Source: Cryptomeria japonica
Taxonomy: Eukaryota > Streptophyta > Pinopsida > Cupressales > Cupressaceae
NCBI RefSeq assembly: GCF_030272615.1
Contig: NC_081415.1
Span: forward strand, 187,003,233-187,067,232
Length of the DNA stretch: 64,000 nucleotides
Direction of reading: 5' to 3'
The stretch's first letter is position 1, and each line of letters begins with the position of its first letter. Both the position numbers and the translations under genes were made by a program. The notes below the pieces were generated by a model that was not told the origin of the DNA, did not search any database, and saw nothing but the letters and a program-made list of their open reading frames with translations. Positions 21,078 to 33,264 of this stretch are shown here, piece by piece.

Positions 21078-22374
21078 TAATCCCAAAGACACTAAGAGGT
21101 GTGGGGGGGGGGGCAGGGGTGAATCAGTGTTTGACTGGTAGATGAATGATTTAAACTTATTTGCAATACTGTAACATGAATTAAAGTACCAATAAATAAA
21201 TAATAATGCAGTAAAGAGAAATAAGAGAAACAAAATCAATGCACACCATAACACAAGATATTTTGGCGAGGAAACTCAGTAAGGGAAAAACCTCGATGGG
21301 ATTTGTGACCCATAATATTTACTCACTAGCCATATTGTAGGATTTTGCCATGATCAAGGGCACAATGAAAAGCATAAAAAGAGAGACAATAGAATGACAA
21401 GAACAAACTGTATTCTCATTAATATGCAAATGATCAACTAGATTAACCAATACACTGAATATAGGCCTGCTTATATAGGCAAGGCCATATGGATGTATGA
21501 GCACATAATTATGACATGTGGCTCAATGACAAACAAGGGTAGGTAAGAAATACTAGGGGTAGGTAGGAGAAATAATATAATATTCCACAAGAGGTGGATG
21601 ACCCACCGAATGTGGAGTATAATAGCAAAATAAGACCACAAAAGGTGGAATTTCTCCTACAAGCTCTATCCCTATGTGCACACTTCCCTAAGTGTCTCAA
21701 ATCCAAACTACGAAGAGATGAATTATCCTAAGTTAACTTAAGTAAAGTGTAATAATATCCAAAATGAATATTTATTTACACCAACATGCAGGAAGGCCAA
21801 CAGCCTAGAGCTCATTGCTCAAAAACAAAACTGGAGTCCCACTGACTACAAAATTGGATGGTTAAATCCAATACAATGTACTACTTCAAAATAGCATCTG
21901 CAATGCTGGATCCAATACCAATTTAAGCTCTATCTGATACCTCTACCAAAAACTTGTCACAGAATAGTCTTCACTCTCAAAATAGATACATCAAAGTGCA
22001 TAAACAACTATCTGGTATCTTATCTCTATCCTATCGCTTTCACCTTTTATCATCATTACCTCAATTAACACACATACAAAATGACCTAGAAGATCTCATA
22101 CATATATGAGTCATTACAATACATCATGTCGGCTATACAAATATAGTTTATATTACAATACATTTTGCATAAACAAAACTATATCCATGTCAGCCTGGAA
22201 TGCCGGTATGATTTGTTGTCGGTGTAAACTGGATGTTGGTGTGAATGATATTTGTTGTAGCTACTGGTGTTGATATGCAAAGTCAATTGTCAGTATAACC
22301 ATGTAGTACCTGTAGAACCCTGTTGCCATCAATGACAACATCAACCATTCTCATCTGAGTGTATAATGCCAACA
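21078..22374 (-). repeat. Element A left (3') LTR, main part
   Basis: It aligns with 27304-28186 from TAATCCCAAAGACACT to the ...CCAACA end. It is about 430 bp longer because of an extra block at about 21336-21762. A run of ten or more G near 21103-21112 replaces eight G in the other LTR. The two LTRs differ much more than those of B or C, so A is the oldest of the three. Confidence 0.88.
21336..21762 (-). mobile_element. Insertion inside element A left LTR (possible small solo LTR)
   Basis: A block absent from the partner LTR starts TGTAGGATTTTGCC. On the minus strand it has TATATAAG at about 21473-21480, as in an LTR promoter. The right boundary is blurred because flanking bases were also lost, and no target duplication was found. 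Small LTR or other non-autonomous element; class uncertain. Confidence 0.4.
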
Positions 22375-22395
22375 ATATCCCCCTTTGGCATTGAT
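22375..22395 (-). other. Element A polypurine tract
   Basis: On the minus strand ATGCCAAAGGGGGATAT abuts the 3' LTR. A second, similar tract (GATGTTAAAGGGGGGG) lies about 135 bp upstream, at about 22519-22540. B shows the same pair. Confidence 0.7.
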
Positions 22396-22584
22396 GGCAA
22401 CACTCATGAGAAAAACCAAAAACCAAAATTGCCAAAACTGAAAGTTCTCCCCCTGAGCAAATGATCTCATTCCGTTCTCTATACCATGCCTTACACTATA
22501 CATTTTTCTCATTATCACCCCCCCTTTAACATCAATGACAAAGGATGTCAAAAGTATCCAAATTTCAAAAATATACTTAGAATC

Positions 22585-25500
22585 CTAGTGCAAAATTTGA
22601 AAAATGTCTGCAACAACCAAGTTAAGACCTTGCAAAAAATTAGAACTGTTAGCAATAATGTCTTCAGTCTGTCTAATCATCCTAGTTAGATAATGCATAT
22701 GTTGCTCTGGTGATCTTCCTCCTTGAATAATTGCCTTAGATAATGCATTTCGGTGTGTTAAAAGGTTGTCCAATCTAGGACCAAGTTTATTCTTCAGCTC
22801 TTAGGTTTTCATCCTCAATCTAGCCTTTTCCTTTTCCAGATTTTAAATTTTCTCTTCATAAACTGTTATTTCCTAATCCAAAACAGATGTCAGTTCTGAA
22901 GAACCAATCAAGTTATCTGCTATGTCATCAATTTCTTTCTATGTTTTCTTAATCTGATCATCAATATCTGTAGTCAAATGGTGAGGTTTGGAAGTTTCTT
23001 TATACAATTCCTTATATTCCAAAATAGTTGAGTTTAATGCCGGTAATAAAGAATCAATTTGTCCTATATAGTCCTTAATAGTTTTGTCAATGAATTCTCC
23101 CTTCTCCTTATTAACCCTTTCCTGAGTAGTCTCCTTATTAAGCTTATCTATAGACCGAATGTTAGAAGAAATAAATTTAGACAATGTGTCCAATTTACCT
23201 ATAGAGCCAACAATGTTATGCACCTTACATGCCGGTGCTATCATTTGCAAAATTGGTAAAGTATCATCATATAGCCTTAAATGCTAAGGCATTGCATTCA
23301 TATATCTTCTTAATATAGAATCCAACAAAACATTTGTCACATTAGTCGGTCTCAAATCCATTGTGGATGTGCCAGGTTCTACAATGATTTTCATCTTTGC
23401 TTCATCAGATACCTGTTCAACAACCTTAACTGCTTCCTCTTTTTCTTTCTCTTCCTTACTCTTATCCACTATTGGTTCAGGTGTTTTCTGTTCTTGTTCT
23501 TTCTCTGCAGGTTTCTCTACATTTCTAGATATCTCCTCAACACTTTCTAAAATAGAGGTTTTACCTACTACAATATTGATATCCTGAGTGTCAACATTCA
23601 TTGTAAATAAAATGTTTGACTCCAAATCAATATTATCAGTCTTTACTTCCTCTATCATTCTTTCCTCATGTTGATCCTATATCTCAATCGGTGCCTCTGC
23701 CACTACCGATGGGGTGTCTTCAGCTGATGGGGGTAAGTTATCCTTAATAGTTAAATCAAGAATACTACCAATCTTATTCTTTCCTTTATCACCCTTCTCG
23801 TATACCTTAGTAAAAGGTTTATCAATTTTCTACCTATCTTTTTCTTCCCTCTTCTCCTTCTCAACAAATAATATATCCCACTTACCTGTTGTTTCATCTG
23901 CTATTTCCTTCACTTTGCCAGCCATGAGGCTAACCTATCAGTGACTGCTAGCAAAAACTGTCCAGTTGTCTTCAACAATTAATTCATCTATCTCTTGTCG
24001 AGATTTAACAGGGTGAACTGCCAACAGAGCCTCAACCTTCAATTTATTATCAAGTTCCATGATCGACATTCTCTTCGCTTCAAGTCTTAGATATAGATCA
24101 TTAAGTAAAACATCTATAACCTCAATAAGTACCTTCTTGTATATGTCAAGATATAAAATTATGCTCTCCTCAATGGTTTCGTTATCAGAATCCTTAAATG
24201 TATGATAACACTTGTTAATATTACCAAGATTTCCATCCTAAGTAATCTCATTTACAAGTTCCTCCAGAGAAAGAGTGTTTGTTACCTTAGTTCCAGTTTC
24301 TTTGGTGTAACTTTCTTCTTCTGAATATTGTGCTCCCTCACAGCCTATTGTTTCTTTCTAGGTGTTCTTATCCTCTTTGGAGATGGAGTAGGTGCTGGTG
24401 AGGATTTCCTTTTCTTCCTTTCTACTCTTTTGAATTCAGTTGCCTTATCACTGTCAGTTTCAAAAGAGGTAACAACTAGTGAAACGTGTGTTACCAGTTG
24501 CTGTTCAATTTTTCTTTCTTTCATTCTCTCAGCAATACCACTCATCTGATCAAGTCCTAATAATCCTTTCTTAACATCTTCTACAAATTTTGATGCATCT
24601 TTCAATATTTTGTCTCTTTTCTTCCCCAGCTTCTGAATAGCTACATCACTTTCTATTGTTTTTGCAATACCAAATACCTTCTCTTTCGGTTCCGGTGGAG
24701 CATCAAGTAGCATTTTTGCATAGGATTCAAGAATATTTAAGTCTACTTCATAGCCTATTTCTATTATCCAAATGGTTCTAGGAGTAACTACCTCCATCCA
24801 TATCTCATCTCTTTCAACAACAAAGCATATCTGTTTATCATATTTGTCAACAATGCTTTGAGGGATTCTTTCCCTTTCCTTCATCTTAGCTTGAAAGCTT
24901 TGGAAATAGTCATTTACCTGCTTATCACCATCAGGACCCATACTGGTAATTGCTTCCATGATCTATTTTCCAATAGGGATGTCATATGCAAAGTCTTTGT
25001 GACCAATACCGAGAATCTCCTTTGAGAAATAAAGCATTGAACATACAAGTAGATATCCAAATCTGAAAGTTCCCTTCTTGTCACCCTTAATCTTCATCAA
25101 ATTTTCCTTCAGTTCATCCTTCAACCATTCACAAATATCAATTATAGCACTGTTCTTCACCATCTCATATGCACTGTGAATACATAGACTGGAAACATAA
25201 TTCAACCTATTAGTATGAGCAACTTTGTAACCAATGACTATACTCACATAGTTGACATTTTCATCAGTGATATCACTAACCCTAAGTGATCTATTGTCTG
25301 ATGTTGCATCAGTTAGGTTCATAACCTCCTTGTTTGGTATTTTCTTTTTCTTCTCAGGCCTAGTATCGGTAGAAGGTAAACGAATGACAGCCTTAATTGC
25401 CTCCTTAGTGATCTTGAAAACTAAATCTAAACACAAAAATTCACCATGAACCCTGCTAAGAACATAATGGACAATCTCATTTGGAAATTCAGGAATGTTC

Positions 25501-25811
25501 AAGATATCAACAAATCCTAAGTCTTCAACAATCTTGTGTTCTGATTTGATTAAACCTTATTTATCAGCTATAACATTCTTGAACATATTCTTCAAATCAT
25601 GAGACCCTAAATTTTCAATTTTACAGTGAATGTATGCCCTAGGGTCTTCAACAAAAGCAACTCCCTCCAAAATCTTAGAAAATGTACCAATGGAGTCATC
25701 CAACTTTTCTATCTTAGGAATTATCTTGAAAATGGGTCTAGGGCGCTTAATATTTTCCACCATAGTAGGGTTTACAATGAATTCAGGAATGGAAGATGAA
25801 GAAGCCATCAT
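22585..25811 (-). pseudogene. Element A ORF2, unknown protein of about 1,075 codons
   Basis: Reading starts MMASSSSIPEFIVNPT at 25811 and ends FLQGLNLVVADIFQILH at 22585. B has the same frame (54337-57572), nearly equal in length and collinear. The N-terminal ~370 residues are best conserved (EDPRAYIHCKIE, IPEFPNEIVHYVLSRVHGEF, FKITKEAIKAVIRLPSTDT, CEWLKDELKENL, KGTFRFGYLLVC). A Lys/Arg/Pro-rich stretch (SPKRIRTPRKK) follows near 24350, then charged coiled-coil-like segments with Pro/Glu/Lys linkers. The N-terminal part has a faint feel of plant transposon-associated domains of unknown function, but no catalytic motif was found. Stops fall near 25557, 24963, 24345, 23284 and 22939. Confidence 0.7.
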
Positions 25812-26117
25812 ACTGAATAAATACCTTTCTTTGCAAGTGAAATCCTTTGGATGCCTTGAAAATATCTTAGTTGCTTCGCCTCTTGAATTCCTTTTCTCTC
25901 TTTCACGATCTTCTAATATTTGAATGCTTGGTAAGTCGAAATGATAGGTTATCACGCTTTATAACCAAAAAGCTCACCAACAACAACATTAAATGCTTCT
26001 CTGGTTAAGTGAATACTTAACATGTCTACCAGTAAAGAAGAATTAATACTTCCTACCACCATCTGAGGGTAAAATGCATGATCTTCAATGAGCTACCTTA
26101 CCCCTAAGGATTACTGC

Positions 26118-27231
26118 TTAGTTAGATGAAGAATCGTCTACTGGTGCAGGACTACTTTGTTTTGCTGGTGCAGAGATAGACTCATCATTTCTCTGATCTC
26201 TCTTCTTGATCCATTGTTTAGTAAATTCTTGCTTGATCTCATTTACCTTTTCCTTGCCTTTTTCATTAGATCCTTTGTTGTTTGCTGGTAGGTTCTTGCT
26301 TCTACAAAATCTTGCAATATGCCCAATCTTGTTACATGCATAACAAGTTACTTGTTTCTTTGAATTGCTTTTCCATAACCTTGACCAGTTTGAGTTCTAC
26401 ATTGATTAGAAAGATGACCAAATCTACCACAAGCATAGCATTTTACATTGATTTTGCACATGTCTGAGTTATGACCATATTTATTGCATTTTGAACATTG
26501 ACCAATGGATGAATTTGTATTTTGATTATTCCTATATCTGCACTGATTTTCTCTGTGACCAAATTTGTTGCAATTAAAACATTTGTAATTGAATTTATAA
26601 GCAATAGGTTGTCTTACCGGTTTGCTATGATCATGATTGTTTGTAGTACCAGAACTTTCTCCATGTTCAAATCCAAGTCCAACTGTTTCTCCATCAGGTT
26701 TTTGACTTTTTAGCATATCATCAAGCTTATCTGAACTCTTTTTGAATTTGTCTTTGTATTCATTTGCACTGACTAGCTCACCTTCTAGAGTGCCAACTTG
26801 TCTCATAAGTTCCTCCTTGTCATGTTGCATCTAAATCAACTTTGTTTTAAGCATGTCATTATCATAGCTAAGCCTTAGAGATTCATCTGATCTTTCATTA
26901 AGTCTTCTAACCAAATCTTCATCAGTCTTCTTCCTATCTTCAATATCCTTGCTTTGTCTCATGGTTAAGTCTTGCATCTCATTCCTCATGTTACTATTCT
27001 CTTGTCTCAGTTTGTCTGCAATATCTCTAAGAGTCTCCTTTTCTTCATCATCTTGTTTTTGCAATGACTCACACAACTCGTTTCTCTTACTCTATGCCAT
27101 GACCAGGTTTTCTTGAATTGCTTTAATGAATTCCCTAACAGATCTAAGTTCATCTTCTAGTTTGATATTCTTTAATTTTTCTGCATCAAAATCTTCAAGA
27201 GCTCCTTCCAACTGTTGTCTCAAATTTTCCA
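26118..27231 (-). pseudogene. Element A gag-like protein: coiled coil and four CCHC knuckles
   Basis: It starts MENLRQQLEGALEDFDAEKL at 27231, directly after the primer site. About 190 residues of heptad-like coiled coil follow (EDRKKTDEDLVRRLNE). Then come three zinc knuckles, CFNCNKFGHRENQC, CSKCNKYGHNSDMC and CYACGRFGHLSNQC (about 26400-26600), and a fourth, CYACNKIGHIARFC, near 26320 in another frame. The C-terminus ends in SSSN before a stop at 26118. Stops lie near 27092 and 26831. The protein should bind nucleic acid and self-associate. Copia Gag usually has one knuckle, so four is unusual. Confidence 0.8.
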
Positions 27232-27289
27232 TCGGTACCGGTTTCAGAATCTTCCTCAAGTTGTTAGGCTTCTGCAAATAGAGGACCAT

Positions 27290-27301
27290 GCTCTGATACC
27301 A
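27290..27301 (-). other. Element A primer-binding site (initiator Met tRNA)
   Basis: TGGTATCAGAGC on the minus strand, two bases after the LTR end ...CTAACA. This is the well-known plant initiator tRNA-Met complement. Confidence 0.9.
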
Positions 27302-27303
27302 AT

Positions 27304-28186
27304 TGTTAGATACTTTGTTAATCCCAAAGACACTGAGAGGGGGGGGTGAATCAGTGTCTAACTGATAGATGAAATATTTAAACTTATTTGCAATACTGTA
27401 ACAGGAATTAATGTACCGGTAAACAAATAATGATGCAATAAAGAGAAATAAGAGAAACAACATCAATGCACACCATAACACAATATATTTTGGCGAGGAA
27501 ACCCGGTAAGGGAAAAACCTCAGTGGGATTTGTGATCCACAATATTTACTCACTGGCCATATGAATAAATATTACTCAGTACAATAGGGGCCTGCACATG
27601 TAGGAAGGCCAACAACCTATAGCTCATTGCTCAACAACAAAACTGGAGTCCCACTAACTACAAATTTGGATGGTTAAATCCAATACAATGTACTGCTTCA
27701 AAATAGCATCTACAATGTTGGATTTAGTACTGGTTTAAGCTCTGTCTGATACCTCTGCCAAAACCTTGTCATAGAATAGTCTTTGCTCTCAAAATAAATA
27801 CATCAAAGTACATAAACAACTATTTGGTATCATATCTCTATCCTATCACTTTCACCTTTTATCACCATTACATCAATTACCACACATACAAAATGACCTA
27901 CAAGATCTCGTACATATATGAGTCTTTACAATACATCATGTCGGCTATACAAATATAATTTACATTACAATACATTTCATATAAACAAAACTATATCCAT
28001 GTCGGCCTGGCATGTCGGTATGATTTGTTGCTGGTGTAAACTAGATGCTGGTGTGAATGATCTTTGTTGTAGCTGCCGGTGCCGGTATGCGAAGTCAATT
28101 GTTGGTATAACCATGTAGTACTTGTAGAACCCTGTTGCCATCAATGACAACATCAACCATTCTCATCTGGGTGTATAATTCCAACA
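27304..28186 (-). repeat. Element A right (5') LTR
   Basis: 883 bp, TGTTAGATAC to ...TTCCAACA on the plus strand. Its U5-side sequence (GGCGAGGAAACCCGG, GGGATTTGTGATCCACAATA) is shared with the LTRs of B in reverse orientation, showing common origin. An ATG-containing frame enters gag from this LTR but is unlikely to be the true start. Confidence 0.88.
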
Positions 28187-30785
28187 TATTCTCCATATTT
28201 CCCATGTTCAAACCTTGCAAATACCATAGGCATAAAATAGAAGTCAAAACTCCATTTCAACAAAATTTTAGAGAAACAAATAAATTGGATACGAGAAATT
28301 TGAGACCTATAATAATAATTAGACACTTATCATTACTCTTTCCAACATGTATAATAAATTTTGATTTTAAATAATTTTTTATAATGAGTTAATTTTAAGG
28401 TTTGGATAAAATTAAAATTAAAATTAAATAATATTGCACTTCCTTTCTAGCATGTGCATTCTATCATTATTTACCATTTTCAGCTATACTTTTCCTTTAG
28501 GTATAGCAAACCTTCTATTGCCTCAAGAGATTATTAACACTTCAAGTAGTGGTTCTCAAGAAACCATAACCCCATTTAATGTAGTATACATAATTTTCAC
28601 CATTGAATGAGCCATCTAGATCTGTGAATTAGAATGAAATTCATGAGAGTAACATCAATTTTTTTTAAATAAAGTTTTAACAAGTTGTCATGAGATCATT
28701 GAACAAGTAAGGGAAACAAGTCTAGGCACATACCTCCCTCTTTCTATGTCTCTCTACTTATCTGTCATTTCTCTATTTTTGTCCCTCCCTCTCTACCTAT
28801 TTTTATATATCTCTTCCTCTCTCTATCTAGCTCCATATCTCTCTTTACTCACTCACACGCAACAAGTTAAATAATCTAAGATTAATTAAAAATATCTTCA
28901 TGTTTTATCATAAATTGTTAGAAAATAATAACTCAATATGAAACAATGTCTAATGCAAAAGGCACAAATAATACATGGAAAAAATTAATTCTAACAAATT
29001 CAATAATCATTTGAGAAAAAGGAGGGAAGGTATTCACATGGCGTAGTTCGGTTAAGTGTTGGCAAGCCATTTGATCACGATGTTTAGCACGGTCTAAACA
29101 TTTTCATATAATTAAATTTATTCATTTTTTATATCATGTTTTGAATTGGACCTAAATAAATCTCTATCTTCCTCTCTCCCCATCTATATCTACACATTTC
29201 TCCTCTCTCTACCAATTCAATTATCTCTTTCTCCCAAAGCTTGTTTCTACACCTCTATATCTACATCTCTTTGTTTCTCTATCTCTATATTTTTATATTC
29301 CCTTTTATGTCTTTCTTCATCTCCATCTCTATCTCATTATCTTTGTATCTCTCTTCCCTTATATATATCCCTCTCTCTACCTTTCTCTAATTCACTTCCT
29401 ATCTCTCCCTCTCTCTATATGTTTCTCCTATCTCAATCTATCCCTCTCTCCTTTGTCTCTTTATTCTTCCATTTATTTCTCTCCGTATCCCTCTCCTTCT
29501 CCATCTACATCCCCTCTCCATTGCCCCTCTTCCTATTGCAAACATAATTTGAGCCATCTTATTGATTCAAAGATTCTATTTTAGTCATGTTCATATCCAT
29601 GCAAGTGGATGCATAGTTGGTTTTAAGCTACCATTTCTCCATTGAGACATTTATTACATAAATATTATCATTTGCTAAAAGACCTATGGATAGACATCAT
29701 GTACTACACAAATGTATACATAAAATAGATCACTTTTTTTCCCAATTGAATTTTTACACCTCCAGCATACCCATTGCACACCAAGATGCAATTGCCATTA
29801 ACCTATATCTTTAACCACATATGAGCAATATATTTTGTAGGTTTCCTCAGCCAGCCTTCAATTTCACCCCATTAACAACACGATATATTTCATTCATATT
29901 TTAGGTCTGCATTCTTGTTGGGTTGAATGGGGTGGTGTGAGCAAAGCACACATGTTGTCCATTTGGAGCCTCAGTCATATATCAAGAAAAATTATAGTGA
30001 TTAGGGGAAAGGAACTAGTAGTTGTGCACCCTTACTTCGTGCTTCTCAAAATCCTACGTGAAAATTTCAAATCACTCTGATTTTTTTACAGCAGCTTACT
30101 TGGCAAGTCCCCTACTTATAACTAAGGTTTCATTGTCACATCATCAAATATGATGCCACATCAACATGCTTTTTGCCAAGGTGTCCAAAACAGCCCCAAA
30201 AAAAGGGAGACCAATAGGTGTACAAAAGGGCCCCAATACTTGTGCAACTAATGTGGCATCACATGATTGGTTACTTTTCACAACAAATGGTACATTTCAT
30301 TCAATTATTGGTAGTTATCATACAACTATTGGTGCAATGTTATACAAAGATTGGACATTAAATCAACAAGTATGGGGGTATTAAATCAACAACTTCTATC
30401 ACAAGAATTGGAACGCACTCAACCACTGGATCCTTTCCCCTAACTAACTCAAGAAAAAACAAAAAAAATTAGAGATTAACTAACTCAAGCCTAAACGAAA
30501 AAATTAGTCATTAGGCAACAAAACAGAAAGTAAAAAGTGTAATGTATCCCAAGACTGAATTTCGGCCAGGCTGTCCGTTCATAGGATGAATAAAAAACAA
30601 ATATATGTCCCACACGTGGCACAAATGAGACAAAAAGAACACTTTAAATAGGGATAATATTATGCACTCTACCATCAGGCTCGGTCGTGTCACCCTGTAA
30701 CCCAAGTGGGGACATGTGAAGGTGAAGGGACAAGCCAGTTAAGACTAGTGATTGGAGGTGAACATTGTATGCCCATGGCATGTGG
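28187..30785. other. No gene; AT-rich with pyrimidine-rich microsatellite
   Basis: Two CTCTAT/CTCTCT-rich stretches (about 28735-28855 and 29155-29530) dominate. A 133-codon open frame at 29146-29547 is a by-product of that composition (Ser/Leu/Pro only). From 28187 element A's right flank begins with TATTC. No gene or clear repeat boundary was found elsewhere. Confidence 0.6.
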
Positions 30786-31850
30786 CATGAACCCTCCTCC
30801 ACGTAGGGAGTTAATGTGTGAGGCCCAACCGGATCGACGATTGGAGGTGAACATTGTATGCTTGTGGCATGTGGCATGAACCATCCTCCACATAGGGAGT
30901 TAATGTGTGAGGCCCAACCTTCAACACAAGTCTCATTAAGGAGGTGAAGGATGGATCCAATCTTCCACATGCCCTTACGTTGGAAAGGGTTATGAGCATT
31001 GTTTAAATTATATTCTAACTTTTTCAAATAGTGTATTCGATAACATGTATGTACCATTAAAAATCATATCATACTCTAACCCAAGCCTTTGATTTACATA
31101 GAAGAGACAGCTAGGAAATAACAAATAGTTTCTCAAAACTATGAGCTCCAAAAATAGATAGTTAAATTGGTCAACTCCTCCACGTAGGGAGTTAATGTGT
31201 GAGGTCCAACCTTTGACACAAGTCTATTGAGGAGGTGAAGGATGGATCCAATCCTCCAAACTCCCTTACGTTGGAAAGGGTTACGAGCATTGTTTAAATT
31301 ATATTATAACTTTTTCAATAGTGTATTCGATAATATGTATGTACCATTAACAATCATATCATACTCTAACCCAGGCCTTTGATTTACATAGAAGAGACAG
31401 CTAGGAAATAACAAATAGTTTCTCAAAACTATGAGCTCCAAAACTAGATAGTTAAATTGGTCAACTCCTCCATGTAGGGAGTTAATATGTGAGGCCCAAC
31501 CGAACCAACAATTGGAGGTGAACATTGTATTCCCGTGGCATGTGGCATGAACCCTCCTCCACTTAGGAAGTTAATGTGTGAGGCCCAACCTTCGACACAA
31601 GTCTCATTGAGGAGATTAAGGATGGATCCAATCCTCCACACTCCCTTACGTTGGAAAGGGTTACGAGCATTGTTTAAATTATATTCTAACTTTTTCAATA
31701 GTGTATTCGATAATATGTACATAACATTAAAAATCATATCATACTCTAACCCAGGCCTTTGATTTACATAGAAGAGACAGCTAGGAAATAACAAATAGTT
31801 TCTCAAAACTATGAGCTCCAAAACTAGATAGTTAAATTGGTCAAAATTGG
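30786..31850 (+). repeat. Tandem cluster, about three units of 290-390 bp
   Basis: Units share CTCCACGTAGGGAGTTAATG, TTACGTTGGAAAGGGTTA, GATTTACATAGAAGAGACAG and ACTATGAGCTCCAAAA. They begin near 30786, 31168 and 31458. A sub-block CACGTAGGGAGTTAATGTGTG occurs five times (about 30798, 30888, 31180, 31470 and 31560). A more diverged copy of the unit end occurs near 33900-34020. Open frames on the minus strand arise from the repetition and are not called as genes. Confidence 0.75.
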
Positions 31851-32074
31851 ATTCATATTCATATTTTAATGGTCAAAATTGTATTCATTTTAATATTTTA
31901 ATCTAATAGAGAAGGCATATTCATAAAAAATAATTGGATTCATGTCCCCCACGATCAAAGAGGTCAACTAATTAATTAAATTGGTATATCTTAGAATAAT
32001 AAAACTTCTTACAAGATGTTTTATAGCTAAAACTAACCAATCAAAAATATTCCACCTAATATAGTTCTCAATCC

Positions 32075-32412
32075 TAATATTAGTGTTTTTTAATAATATA
32101 ACTCATTTACTATAATATATTATTTGTGTCAAATACAAAGAATTTTGGGATTCCTCCTAGGTGTGCTATACCATTCCACAAGGAACCAAATTTACAATAC
32201 TCAAAGATACATGGAAGATGGGTAGGGTATCTAAGATAACCATCGATAGGTCAGAAACAACAAAAATCCAATATAATTTAAGTCCTAATATTAGTCTTTT
32301 TTATATTTATTTTTGTAATATAACTCTTTTACTATAATATATTATTGTTGTCAAATACAAAGAATTTTGGGATTCCTCCTAAGTGTGGTACCCCATTCCA
32401 CAAGGAACCAAA
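32075..32412 (+). repeat. Pair of direct repeats of about 115 bp
   Basis: About 32075-32192 and 32281-32412 share ACTATAATATATTATT, TCAAATACAAAGAATTTTGG and CCATTCCACAAGGAACCAAA, separated by about 90 bp. No coding content. Confidence 0.65.
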
Positions 32413-32470
32413 TACAATATATAAGAATTATGTAAATCCATAACCTATGTACATCAATTATAATTATAAT

Positions 32471-33259
32471 TGTAGACACCCAAAATTGTCATGTCTAATT
32501 AAATAAATATTTTATTTATTTAATTATCTAAGCTTAATTCTTCTATTAATTAAATAAATCTTTATTTATTTAATTAATTCATTTATCCTCTTCTAGCATT
32601 ATTTCTCATTTAAATAAATACATTTATTTATTTAAATTATCCTTTTCCTAAATTAAATAAATATTTTATTTATTTAATTATTTCATTTCTTCTATTAATT
32701 AAATAAATCTTTATTTATTTAATTAATTCATTAACCTTTTCTACCTATGACACATGTCATTCATCTCTTAATTCCTACACTACCTACCCCTTTCATTATT
32801 TTATTATTTCTTTTACCTACCCTCTAATCATAGCCGACCTCCTTTTACACCTCTCAATCTTATCCCTCCATTTCTTATAGTGTCTTCTATATAAGGAGAT
32901 ACTTCCTTCATTATCAAACCCTAATCAATCATTCTAATCAATCATCCTAATGCCCTAATGATCATTTGACTACACTACGATCCTACTTGCAACCACATTC
33001 CGTTCTTTGTTGAGCTCTTGTGCACATAAAATCTGAGAGCAAATATATCAAGCAAGATCAATGGAGATAGGAAGAATGGAGATCAAAACCCTATTGGACA
33101 TGTGATGGTATAAACTTTGTGATTTCATTTGATTTGCATTGTCTTAGGTAATCTTCATATGTTATGGTGGATCTTTGTTGTTGTTAGGCTAGGGTTTGGT
33201 GGTTGAATTCATTTAGCCTTTCAATCTTGTTATTATTGTATCCATTTTCACCATATACA
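32471..33259 (+). mobile_element. Solo LTR (789 bp) with ATAAT duplications
   Basis: It begins TGTAGACACCCAAAATTG and ends CACCATATACA. ATAAT flanks both sides (32466-32470 and 33260-33264). It has AATTAAATAAATATTTTATT-type repeats in U3 and a TATATAAG box at 32888-32895. The first ~60 bp resemble the T2 LTR start (TGTAGTCACACAAAT..., then AATTAAATAAACATT), so it is probably a relative's solo LTR left by LTR-LTR recombination. Confidence 0.6.
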
Positions 33260-33264
33260 ATAAT

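Larger units (their letters stand above)
13263..28186 (-). mobile_element. Element A: non-autonomous LTR retrotransposon, nested host of element C
   Basis: Two LTRs (13263-13277 plus 21078-22374, and 27304-28186) flank an internal region that reads on the minus strand. It has an initiator-Met primer site (27290-27301), a gag-like gene (26118-27231), a second long frame (22585-25811) and a purine tract beside the left LTR. No reverse transcriptase, RNase H, integrase or protease motif was seen. Ends are TG...CA and flanks are TATTT/TATTC. The plus-strand element B has the same plan, so the pol-less structure is a family trait and not a deletion in one copy. The primer site type is common in Ty1/copia elements, so a copia partner may supply enzymes. 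Confidence 0.85.

Noticed and set aside
29146-29547. 133-codon open frame
   Set aside because: The translation is almost only Ser, Leu, Pro, Phe and Ile from a CTCTAT/CTCTCC-rich stretch; it is a compositional by-product.
30644-31821. Several minus-strand open frames with similar translations
   Set aside because: They repeat because the DNA is tandemly repeated; no domain or start context supports coding.
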